From: Plecoglossus altivelis
Taxonomy: Eukaryota; Chordata; Actinopteri; Osmeriformes; Plecoglossidae
DNA: 64,000 nt
Direction of reading: 5' to 3'
Assembly: GCA_036571765.1 (NCBI GenBank)
Contig: BROE01000003.1
Span: 11,374,223 to 11,438,222 of the forward strand
How positions within the stretch are numbered: the stretch's first letter is position 1; every line of letters starts with the position of its first letter. Positions 46,141-56,430 of this stretch are shown in pieces. The position numbers and the translations under genes are program-made. The notes under the pieces are model-generated. The model saw only the letters and a program-made list of their open reading frames with translations. It had not been told where the DNA came from and made no database searches.

Positions 46141-48636
46141 TGTTTCCAACATTTCTTTATTAGCAGTGCATACTACATCCAGGCAACACCCTTCACATGC
46201 TAAATTGGTATAGTGTATTTGGTTTACAGTTTCGATACATCTACATACATGTACACCTACTGTAAGTGGCCAATCTTGACAAACCTATTGACATCTTAAA
46301 CGTTCAAGTACCTACCTAATAAGACATTAGAAGAAAGTGAACACATTATTGTAGACATATGGACCAGGGTAGGTGTTTGGTAGACAGTGTTCAAATGTAA
46401 TTTTGTATATTGGTTAGGAATGTCAGCACCACACTTGCATAAGTATAAAACTACATGAAACCATTTTTATTACAATCTCCTCAGTCTGTATAGATCATGG
46501 TACAGATGTGTAGGAAAAATAAAAATATACAAATACACTCAATAAACTTTGTCCAATAAAGGTGATATGTTAGATTATAGGTCTTTGGTTTGCGGTAGAT
46601 AGTAATTTATTTCTTTTTCTTGTTAAACTTTCTTGTTTCTTGTAAAATTGTCCTTTGCCAACTTAAAATGGCCCTAAATTACGCCTACATACTTTTCCTC
46701 AAACCTAATTGCCTTAAAATAAAAAAAATCTGTATCAAAAATGTTGAAAAATATTATGAATTGTTACCTGGCTTGAAGGTAGAGTAGAAACTTTGGCTTT
46801 GATAGAAGGCTCAGCTACAAAATTGCCACATCAACAGTGATATACATTGGATTGAAAAACGTCTGGGAATGACTGAGGCATAGTGACATCAGCATGAGAT
46901 CAGTTTGGGTTGGACGCATAAAACTTTCTAGATTAATGTCACCATTAGTCAAAACCTATGACTAAAAATAATTAATCAAATGACTCGCAAATTCAGTTTA
47001 ATTTGCCCTGCAAAATGTTGGTTTAATAATAGTTTCCTGTTAAAGTTAAGACTTGATCCTAGTAGAGGTTATTAGTATTATTAGTTGAAGCTATTCCCAA
47101 AGCATCTTGGACTCTAAGAGCTTCTAGAGTTTGTCTAAAGCAGAGGGGAAAATTGGAAGAGAGACAAAGAGGTAGGGGAAATGTTCTCCAAACGCTGAAT
47201 GACAAGTCAGTTGAAACAGATTAGATTGTGCGTCAATCTCATGAGATGTGCTCACGTCTCCCATCCAATACAATTACAATTTGACATCAGAAATGAGATC
47301 GCAGCACTAAGATATTTGGCACTTGGTAAATGCAACCCTGGAGAAGAGATGACTGTATCAGTTGCAACATTCTATCAGCAGGGTGATCACAGCTCTTTCA
47401 GTCTCATAGGGATGCAGCTCATGTCCACACCTTGCTGGCTCAAACCTTTCTTTTTACCAATCACACCATTTTAAACGGCCTCTCTCAACCTCAGTGCAAG
47501 GAACACCCTGCCCTGCATGTTGGTGATGTACGTGGTTCTGATTAATGTCTTCAAGCTTTACATTGGCTTTACATTTATACGATGTTCACATTGGTACTTT
47601 GGTCCATAAACTGGTCATATCGTTTTAAGGTTATAGTTTGTACATAGCATAATAGTACACCTTTTGTAAACATCATATTCAAACAGACATATTGCTCAGA
47701 TTGTTTACTGCATAATATCAACGGCAGACTGGAGCGTGGTATACCACTTCTTTGTCAGTGCTTAAAGTGTTCTCAAAGTGATAGTACTTACACAATCGAT
47801 AGTTACTATTTTAACGGGGTGAAGGAAGATCAGGCCATTCTGACCAAGGCCTGATGAACAAACTCCTGTCTGTGACAGTCACTCGTCACCCCTACTTGTC
47901 CTCCTCTCGTACGTGTTCCTTGACTAACTAGAAAACATCAACAAACCAAAACAACTAGGCTGTGACAAAGTCCCTAAAGGTCACACCTGGAGGACGTGTC
48001 TCGTCAAACGGACGGTTTAAAAACATCTTTCATCTTAGTGTTCATTGTTAGTGTTGTTTGTTTAAAATGCTGAGTACAGTGTCACACTGGCTGAGCAAGT
48101 ACTCTGTCCTGCACCAGTGGCTTGCATAGACCTTGTTGTGGGCTGACTGTTGGAGTTTACCACATTCCCTTTAATCCAGTAGACAGCAATCTGATTGATT
48201 ATCATAGGTCGTCTATGGTACAGATGCTGGTTCTGGTTTAAGGGTTGATTCTCACCTAATGGTTGAAATTTCATCCGGTTGGTCATCGCATAAATTTCTT
48301 TAGTTTTTATGGTCGAACATCATCAGTTCTAGTGTTAGTTACGTTAGACTAGTAGATGCATAGAGTCGCCTGCAAGACTTGGCATTCAAGTGTTTCTCGA
48401 GCATGAGAAGCCCCAGAGGAACTACCAACCACATTCATCAGAAATGCAGAATACATTCCTAGTACAGTATACAAGGATGGTGTTGACACAACCATTTGGC
48501 GTTTATGTCACATGTGAGCCAAACACCATTATAAAGCTTTGTAGTTCAATGTAGGACCCTCATGCAGAGACAGTAATAACAAGGAGACACCTCTCCTTTT
48601 TCATCCAAATGAACCTCCCCGCATGCTACCTAAAGT

Positions 48637-48677
48637 GCCATCACCATCACCATCATCAACATCATCATCATCATAAT
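48637..48677. repeat. (CAT)n/(ATG)n trinucleotide repeat at the gene 3 stop codon
   Basis: An imperfect run of CAT/CAC units on the + strand that begins at the stop codon and continues into the 3' UTR of gene 3. Confidence 0.85.
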
Positions 48678-49168
48678 ACCACTGTTCCCAGAATAGATAA
48701 GTTCAACATGAGTAGTAACATCATCAGTCCGAACGCATTCGCAGTTTGTGAAGCCGAGCTCTCCATTTCTTTCTCTCCTCCCCCAATCTCATTGTTGTCC
48801 TCCTCCTTTTTCCACTTCTCTTCCTCCTCTTGGTCTGCCCCACCTCCCTCCACCATCACTTCGTTCAGACTGTCACACCTTTCCCCAGAATGTCCCTCGT
48901 AGCAGTGACAGTGGAACCTGTCGGCCAATAGCAGCTGCTCTTGCTGCGAGTGCCAGCCTGTGACCAGGAAGTCTCCGTCTCCGGAGGGCTGGATGCGGTA
49001 GCTGTCGGCACTCAGGTGGAGGTAGTGGGGGGCGCGGGGGTCCCTCCTGACGCAGCGCCCATTGCTCTGGCACAGGAAGTTGCTGCAGTGCTCCGCCGCT
49101 CGTGTCACATTGGTGATGTACTGTCCCAGACGATTACTCAGGAAGGATTTCACCTTGGTGCAGTTGTG
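48671..49168 (-). CDS. hyal4: Hyaluronidase gene 3, last exon
   Basis: The acceptor is CCGCTCCCCAG, followed by HNCTKVKSFLSNRLGQYI. It ends with TGA at 48671-48673 after NLSILGTVVL. It holds the EGF-like region, acidic linker and GPI-type tail. Confidence 0.94.
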   Translation of the reverse strand, partial: HNCTKVKSFLSNRLGQYITNVTRAAEHCSNFLCQSNGRCVRRDPRAPHYLHLSADSYRIQPSGDGDFLVTGWHSQQEQLLLADRFHCHCYEGHSGERCDSLNEVMVEGGGADQEEEEKWKKEEDNNEIGGGEKEMESSASQTANAFGLMMLLLMLNLSILGTVVL

Positions 49169-50321
49169 CTGGGGAGCGGAAGACAGTGGCATTGATGAAA
49201 ATGCAAATCGTTATTTTTGCATTAAACCAACAAGCCAGCTTATGAACTTTGGGTGAAAAGTTTGAAGTTGGTTTACTTTTGAGTAAAAGGGTTTTTTGAG
49301 CACAAGCCTCGCAGAGCTAAAGCCCAGACAAGATTAAAATCTCAGGGGGGATTCAGTGTTATGACCATATGATGTCCTCTGTTATCTGACTGGTTCTATC
49401 AATAGGTGGGGTTTGTCTTGTCCCAATTAGACAAGACAGATATCCGCAATGTTTGGAATGCGCGTCTTGGAATTTAGACATCATCCCCTACTGAATGACA
49501 GATGTGCTATGTTCATCTTACACTGCTGACAGCTGTGTTGACGCTGAGAATGCGTCAAACAAATGGCTGTGTTGTAAATGTTCAGCCACATTACCTCAAG
49601 GGGACAGTTCATTTGACAACCCAAGCATTACAGTCACATACTTTAGACCTACTGTGCAAGTGTATATTAAAAATTATGAATAACATTAAATTACAGTCTT
49701 ATTGTTTCGCATCAGGAAACAGAAAAGCACTATGGTACAGTGAAGTGATGATGGGGATGGGTAGAACTCAGTTGTAGAGCATTTCATTGAAAATCTAGAG
49801 GATTTATATTCGTACCCTGCTTTAGGTCACTAGACAAAATCATTTCATAATTTATTCTGGATATTTTTGGTTGCATGTCTACCTTTTTATTATTGATTTG
49901 TGACAAAGATGGTGGAGAGGATGGGAGTGTGGTGAGAGAGAGGGGGAGGACATGCAGTGAACAGTCTTGGCTGGATTTGAACCCATGCCTCTGCAGTGAG
50001 GCCCCAGCCAACACAGTGAGGCCCCAGCCTACACAGTGAGGCCCCAGCCTACACAGTGAGGCCCCAGCCTACACAGTGAGGCCCCAGCCTACACCATGAA
50101 TATTGTTTGAAGGTAGGGAAACCTACTCTGTATAGTGTTTCCTAAAGTGCATCAGGAGTTGGGAAACTGATGGTGTTTTGTAGTGATGCTGTGTGGAGGT
50201 TTATAACATACTCGGGATGAGGTGAGGTTGAGGTCCCCCCAGATCACAAATCCTGCAGCACCAAGAGCAGCACTCTCCCCAATGGTGTGGATCAAGTCTT
50301 TCTGTTTAGAGCAAACACACG

Positions 50322-50382
<61 letters not shown>

Positions 50383-51971
50383 ACACATCAACAAGCCATC
50401 TTGACTGTAGTCATGTAACAGAATTCTTATGCATGAAATTATATAATGATAATATCTAAGGAATATGAATCACACTTTGACATTCATCATTTAGCAATCA
50501 ACCACTTCATGCTGTCTGATTTAGTACCATGCAATAACATAGTAAAGCATGACACCTACATAGCAACTCAGTGATTTAACTTTCTATCAGCCACTAGAGG
50601 GCGCTAATCAGTTGCATCCATGATTTGACAGTCAACTTAGTTTCGTTCGCAGTATCATCGTGCGCAAAGGGAAGAGAGATCGGTCCTCGGTTCAGTGGAC
50701 TGCTACCGCTGATGATTGCATATGTTTAAACAGCTTTGTCGTCTTGCATAAATACACCAACCTGGTCTTGGGCAGTGAGGAGCTGCAGTGGATTTGATAA
50801 ACACGATGCCTTAGTGGTGAGCCAGTTTATTGCCACAGCACAGGCTCACTTGTCGGTCAGTAAGTTTGTTAACTCTTAAGATGAATGTGAGGTGGGTGAA
50901 GAAGGATAGATTAAGTTTCTTTCCACTATTGGCTGAGAGGAGGCAGGTCTAATAGGCTCAAGAGGATCTCTAAAGGTTGATGCTAGGTCGGTGAAAGGTC
51001 GGTGATCTTACCGTGGTGAGGAAGGCCATAGCCTCGTCCCTGTAGCCCAGTCTCAGGTAGACATACGTGGGCAGGTCGTAGTCCAGCGAGGTGAGTGACG
51101 CTATCCTGATAGCCTCCAGCACCCGGTACCGGGAGAAGTGCAGGTTGCTGACGCTATCCATGTGGCTCTTCCTGATGGCCACCGAGGGAAACAGCGCCGT
51201 GCTGCTGTTCCACAGCCACAGAAGCTCGTCGTTGCGCTGGCTCTCCTGCATGGGACAGGAGCCTGTGTAGTTGTGCTCATGCAGATTGTAGTTGTGGCAG
51301 TCGGGATAGAGGTAGAAGCCCCAGAGTCCGTTGGGGCGGAGGCGCGTCCCCAGCTGGACGGTCCGTAACATGAACGCCTGCGCGCTCTTTTCGAAACGCT
51401 TGCGTGCCAGCTCCTCGACCTGCGAGGCTGTCACGTTGACGTACGCCCTGGAGATCAACTCCCGGGATTTTCGCCGGTAAATGTCCTTCTTGTGCCAATT
51501 ACGGTTCCACTGAGGCCGCCAGTACTCCCAGTCGATGACGGCCAGGCCCCTGAAGCTTTGGGAGGGGATAAAGTGGCTGATATCCTTGTAGGCCTTGATG
51601 AGGTGGGCATCCAGGCTGCAGTTTTGAGGCAGTCCTCCATTGATGGCCTGACCGTGGTCAGTGTAATATGGGTAGTGGCCAAGCCGGTTGGCATAGAAGA
51701 TGGTGACGTTCTGGCCGGTGTGGACTGCCCGCGGGCTCCCGGTGATTTGGAATAGGTGGTCAAGGTTGGCGATGACATTGTACTTGTTCGTGCAAATGTC
51801 TAATGGGGCATTCCAAGCGGCGATGAAGGGCTTGCGAGCCACCAATGGGAGCTTGGCTGGCTTCTGGCCAAAGGCGGCGTGGAAGAGGAGGAGGAGCCAG
51901 GAGCAGGTGAGGGCGCATGTCACGGGAAGGGCGTGGGGGTTGGGGGAGCTGCCCGCTGGCACCGCGGGCAT
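48671..51971 (-). CDS. hyal4: Hyaluronidase, HYAL4-like, probably GPI-anchored (cluster gene 3)
   Basis: GH56 hyaluronidase/chondroitinase-type enzyme. CDS is 51971-51012, 50301-50212 and 49168-48671 on the - strand, 515 aa. The open frame starts further up, at a TTG; the first ATG is 51971, which opens a signal peptide (TCALTCSWLLLLFHAAFG). The barrel has KPFIAAWNAPLDIC, NGGLPQ, the catalytic Asp147-Trp-Glu149 in LAVIDWEYWRPQWNRNW, and LWGFYLYPDCHNYNL. The middle and last exons (VIWGDLNLTSSR, HNCTKVKSFLS, ITNVTRAAEHC, NGRCVRRDPRAPHYLHLS) resemble human HYAL4 most (VIWGDMNLTAS, NCTKVKQF, IANVTRAAEVC). After the EGF-like cysteines there is a highly acidic, Lys/Glu-rich linker and a 20-residue hydrophobic end, a typical GPI signal. 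An ATG-rich trinucleotide repeat begins just after the stop. Confidence 0.95.
49750..49830 (+). mobile_element. tRNA-derived SINE fragment
   Basis: A tRNA-like head: CTCAGTTGTAGAGCATTTCA as A-box region and GGATTTATATTCGTACCC as B-box region, followed by a short body. It lies in the gene 3 intron. Confidence 0.5.
49905..50093 (-). mobile_element. tRNA-derived SINE, family A, with internal repeat expansion
   Basis: On the - strand it reads GGGTTCAAATCCAGCCAAGA, then TTCACTGCATGTCCTCCCCC and CTCTCTCTC, the same B box and body as the copy at 3678-3800. Its tRNA-like head holds the 20-bp tandem array at 49994-50093. Confidence 0.6.
49994..50093. repeat. 20-bp tandem repeat, five copies
   Basis: The unit CAGTGAGGCCCCAGCCTACA is repeated five times with a single base change (A for T in copy 1), so it is young or homogenised. 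It lies in the gene 3 intron between the last and the 90-nt exon. Confidence 0.95.
50212..50301 (-). CDS. hyal4: Hyaluronidase gene 3, 90-nt exon
   Basis: The acceptor is TGCTCTAAACAG and the donor TCCCGA/GTATGT. It encodes KDLIHTIGESAALGAAGFVI and WGDLNLTSSR. A long CA microsatellite lies only about 20 bp upstream of the acceptor, within the intron. Confidence 0.93.
50310..50391. repeat. (CA)n microsatellite
   Basis: A long, almost pure CA run directly upstream (in the gene's - sense) of the 90-nt exon of gene 3, so it sits close to the branch point and pyrimidine tract. Confidence 0.95.
51012..51971 (-). CDS. hyal4: Hyaluronidase gene 3, coding exon A (catalytic barrel)
   Basis: The exon itself probably runs from 52010 (acceptor CATCCCACCAG). 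Coding begins at ATG 51971 and ends FLTT before an ACG/GTAAGA donor, phase 0, 320 codons. The coding sequence is GC-rich. Confidence 0.93.
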
Positions 51972-52010
51972 CCTGGGCACACGGGTCAATAATGGTGTCC
52001 GTCAATCATC

Positions 52011-55000
52011 CTGGTGGGATGGAGGAGAGCGGCAGTTAGAAGAGAGGGGTGGAAAGAGGAAGAGAATGAGACGGGACTGAAAGGGGGAAGGTCAAAGGAG
52101 GAAGTGGGTGAGCGAGTAGTTTGCGGAATGATGAAAGTAAAGACAACAAGAGAGGGTGGAAGAGAGAGAGAGAGGGTGGGAGAATGAGCAAGCAGGAGTA
52201 ACATAGGGGAGGATGTTCCCCAGTAAATATACCTCGTGCATCAGTAGTGTCTAGTATATCACAAGTTAATAGGATTACCAGGGATGTTCCACACAATCCA
52301 ACAGCAAGTATAATAGGATTGTAATCATCTTACATCTGTCATTTGACAATGCGTTATGTTTCTATGATTCACCTGAGGAATTCACCTGAGGAATTCCCCA
52401 GTCTCAGTCGACACAAAGGGGAGTCTGTCGGATGGCCAGTTGATCCTGTCCACACGTTTCTCCAGTCAGACCAGTAAGATACCGATATGCCCTTGATGAC
52501 AGCTTTCCTTGCTAGAGGCAGCCTGAGGCAGGGGAACACACGTAAACTTTCAAAGGGCAGTTTTCACCTGCAACATTTAACCTTCCCCTATTTATAACAG
52601 AAATGTAGAAATTCAACTGAAGTCTAAAGTTCTAGGAGGCAGTGTTCTTTGTTCCAGACCTTTCCCTTGGAAAGCTATCGGAACTGTGTATACATCAGGA
52701 ATTTCAAAAACAAGCCAGACATAAAGTACCTTCTGAAAGATCCAATACAATGAAGTAAAGACTGTGATTGAGCTGTTCCATAATCAAGCCGAAAAGTATC
52801 CATTTTGGAACATGAAATGTCCACCTTTTCAAGCTTTAATTTTGATCAGAGTACAAATACAAAAGATCTCCTAAATATTAGCTAGCATTTTGGCTACACA
52901 GGACAGTTTGTGTAACTTGGTTGCTTATTTCGATATGTTTTCATCATGTCGGTTTCCTTGACTCGACTACCTTGCCATTTGGATGTCATTTACTGCAATT
53001 TAGTGCATGAAAAACTGCTTCAGCCGTGCTGTACCTAAGCCTAGTACTGTGCTTAGTATTTTGAAGGACTTTTCCTTCCCAAGCTGATGAGAGAAACCTC
53101 TTCCACTCCACATTGTCAGAAATGATGTCTGCAGACATGAAGGGATCAGAGCCGAATCCGGACTAACCCTGGTTTCTGGGGGTGAGGAGAGTGGAGAGGG
53201 CTGGGAGGGCGGGGGACCCAGTGAGTAAGGGGCCCCCGAGAGTAGGGGGGCTGGGCACAGACTCGCCGGCTCTCGTACTGTAAACCACAACTGGGGACCT
53301 TTTAATGCACTTATGGAACGAATCACGGGTAACCTTGGTGATAATGGCAACATCGACTTGGTTAATCTTTATTTCTTGATTACTCGCTTGAGCGTGTGTG
53401 CGCGGGATGTGCATGGTTGATTAATAGGAGGTGGAGGGATTGATGGACAAGAAGAATCCCTCCGTGGTCGTGCTATTGAATGGAAAATCTTTCACTTCAA
53501 GCTGAGACTTGATTTTTTTTTTTTTGGTGAGGTTTTGGCGTCTTGTGTTCCAGAAGGGGAGGGGGGTTCAGAGTTGAGCCACATCCTGAGCAATCAGTCC
53601 CTTACTTTTTAGTGGGCTGCACGGAACCAGCCTTTTGTACGCTGCCTCACAAAGAGGTAGATTACAGTACTGATCATTGCTTTTGGCCAACATTGCTTAT
53701 TAATAATGGATTCATAAGCATTGTGGAGAAGGGCAGCAACAAGGCTTGTGTCACCACAGCTACGAGGCTAACAGACAGTGCAAGCACCCACAGATGTATT
53801 ATCTGGAGGCAATTGATATTGTTAAGTGTAATGTAGTGGATGCCCCTCTCGAGTGCAACGCTAAAAGGTGCTTGCCAAGAAGAGGCAACTGGGGATTGTG
53901 TACATTGGAAGCAGTGAGTAATTTGGGGCGAATAGAAGAATGAATCTGTGCTGTCAGGGTCTAACCCACTAACCCTATCTGGTAGCAATTTTGGTAACAG
54001 TTTGTTGAATACTGTGGTGTTTGTGGAGTCCTTCTGCCCAACGTCAAGTACGTAGAAAACATTTGGTTTGGATTGTGGGTGTGTGTATCTAAATTACATC
54101 CAAAATCTGATTCCGTAACATCACCTCACCATATTTGACCGTATAAGATGTACTTATAATAGGATATCTGCTGAATCTGGAAGTCTCGATGGCTCTACGT
54201 GATAATCCACTTTGTGCACACATACAAGTAAACATTGGTCTATTCGACGTTGTGTTCAGAAGTGGATTGGCAGGATACTCTTTATCTCAATCCTAATTAT
54301 TGTTTGGACGGAAAACATATGCACATATAGGTAGCGGTACTTGAATGCAAAAAAAAAAATCGAAAGTCAGCATAAGAAGTTCAGGTATCATCAGACTACG
54401 TGGTCGGCTCCACTGCTGACAGCACAGGAGCTTAGCGCAGGCTGTACTTTCCACTGACGCAACCCTGCAATCTTGAGAACTATTGTCTCCAGAATAGATT
54501 GGATCACTACCCCTAGAATGATGACCTTAGAAGAACTGAGGGGTTTGGTCTGTTTCGGTAGCTGCCAAAACCAACAGACGGGTGAGACGGAGAGGCAGCG
54601 ACAGGGGAGAAGATGAGTGCAAGGGGATGACGGAAGAGGTGAATGAAAATGGTTGGAAAATGAACACATGTCTGGAGCTTCACTAAATGTTTTGCTTGAG
54701 GTAATCATGCCAAGGCAGCCTGCTGAAATCCGATATCATATTTTTGATTTTAAAGACCTGTTGTGTGACAGAGACTGGGGGAGAGGGGTGAATGGAGAAA
54801 GGTAGAGGGAGATATATAAAAAAGAAACACTAGTTGTCTGTTAGTTGTATCATATCATCGGGAAAAAGTTTGAGAATCAGATAGACGAAAGACAGGCGAC
54901 GAGGATAATACGACAGGGACATCCAGATCGCTCCTCACATCCTATTCCTGCACTAGCATCTTTCACCCTGCAGAGTCATGGTCCCTCCAGGGATCTGGCC

Positions 55001-55927
55001 CAAACATCATCAACACAATCTGTCGGCCTCACTGTGTCTGGCCCCATGTCTGTGTGTGTGGGTGGCTTTCGTCACTGTTATCCCACAGTGAAGCTTTAGT
55101 CACAATCCCAAAATCCTTTCAGGTATTTCAAGAACTGTCTTTGTCTCTTGTCTAAAGCTGTTGTTGATTCTCTATGATTTTCATTGCCCCAACCTTCCTG
55201 TTGGGTTTGGTCAACTTGGTGGGTAAATTGAAACGCTGCACCCGGCATAGAATATACATCCTTTAATAGCAGGTTGTAATTCTGTTTAATTCAGCTGTTA
55301 AACTTGCTGCTCTTGCCAACTTTGCTCCCACCCTCAAACTCCCTCTTTGAGCTTTGTAATTACTTACTATGAAGCGTCTGATTAAACGTCTAAACGTAAA
55401 ATATAATTCATTTTCTTATTTCTCTGAAATCACTTTTATACACAGATGCATAAAGTTTACACAACGCATAAACAGTCCTGTTGTAATTCTGACACGTTTT
55501 CGGCAGAGAGTGAACCCATGCTATGGAACTGGCAAGGCTGCTAGCATGCTGTGTTGTGCCGGCCATTGTAGTAACAGCAAGAGTGTAACATTCCTCTGCT
55601 GACACACCCCCTTCACTGATCCAAAAACAGAACCGTGCCTGACTTCAGTGAGCTATGGCATCCCTGCACCCAACTCCACACTTAAAAATACCCTGTGTTA
55701 TCTAATGCTGTCGTGACACCATCATGCAATTCCTCCTTCTACTAGACAATGTCCTTGACATTGATGGTAAAAGACAACCATCCACCTCCAGTGAGAATTT
55801 GGGAGTTCACGAGAGTTGGAGACATAACAAACAGGTAGCCAAACTTCTCAAGTGTGAGACATCATTTGCCGTTGAGAGGTTAGTAAAAAGCTATTTCAGT
55901 GGCGGGTGAATCAGGCTGCTCGCTCAC
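52011..55927. other. Probable 5' UTR intron of hyaluronidase gene 3
   Basis: Apart from a GA-rich tract at 52140-52190 and a T-run near 53512, I see no repeat or gene in this 3.9-kb stretch. Confidence 0.45.
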
Positions 55928-56070
55928 CTGTTGATCTTGCACGGTGACCGTCACACCAGCCGATACCAGGCAGGAGGGCTCAGAGGGGCCGCATCCCTCT
56001 CCATCTGTCCTGCACCTCAGCATTCCTTCACTCTGTCTGGAACACAAAACCTCCCATCCCCACTTATATA
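55928..56070 (-). promoter_or_regulatory. Probable TATA box and non-coding first exon of hyaluronidase gene 3
   Basis: TATATAAG on the - strand (TATATAA at 56070-56064) is followed by about 110 nt of exon-like sequence ending ATCAACAG/GTGAGC, last base 55928. The matching acceptor at 52010 lies 39 nt before the coding ATG, giving a 3.9-kb 5' UTR intron. The start site near 56038 is inferred from TATA spacing. Confidence 0.5.
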
Positions 56071-56380
56071 CAGCCAAGAGAGGGAGAGAGGGACAGGGCA
56101 AGAAAGGGAGAGAGGGAGAGTTTCCTGCGAGGGAGGAGACACCAGCAGCAAGCTGGAGTTAACACCACAACAGAGCGATTACTGGAGAGAGGGAGGGGAG
56201 GAGGGAGGGTGGGAAGGAGGGGTGGAAAGGAGAGAGGCAAGAGACAGAGAGCTGCTCTAAACCTCATTGACTGTGCTGAACGTTAAGAGTAGAGGTCTGA
56301 TCCTCTCAGGGCTGGGCTCATAGTCGTGGACGTCTGACACTCATCCACGTCAATCAGCATTACTTACTGCGGGGATTGTG

Positions 56381-56389
56381 AGTGAGTGA

Positions 56390-56429
<40 letters not shown>
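56381..56429. repeat. (GAGT)n(TG)n microsatellite
   Basis: Four GTGA units followed by about 18 GT units, 300 bp upstream of the predicted TATA box of gene 3. Confidence 0.9.

Positions 56430-56430
<1 letters not shown>

Larger units (their letters stand above)
43970..48600. other. Intergenic region between hyaluronidase genes 2 and 3
   Basis: About 4.6 kb of AT-rich sequence with no gene seen. It includes a diverged tandem duplication (about 44930-45385 and 45630-46140). Confidence 0.65.

Noticed and set aside
51970..52005. A longer N-terminus for hyaluronidase gene 3, starting at 51989
   Set aside because: The codon at 51989 is TTG, not ATG; the first ATG in frame is 51971 and directly precedes a good signal peptide.
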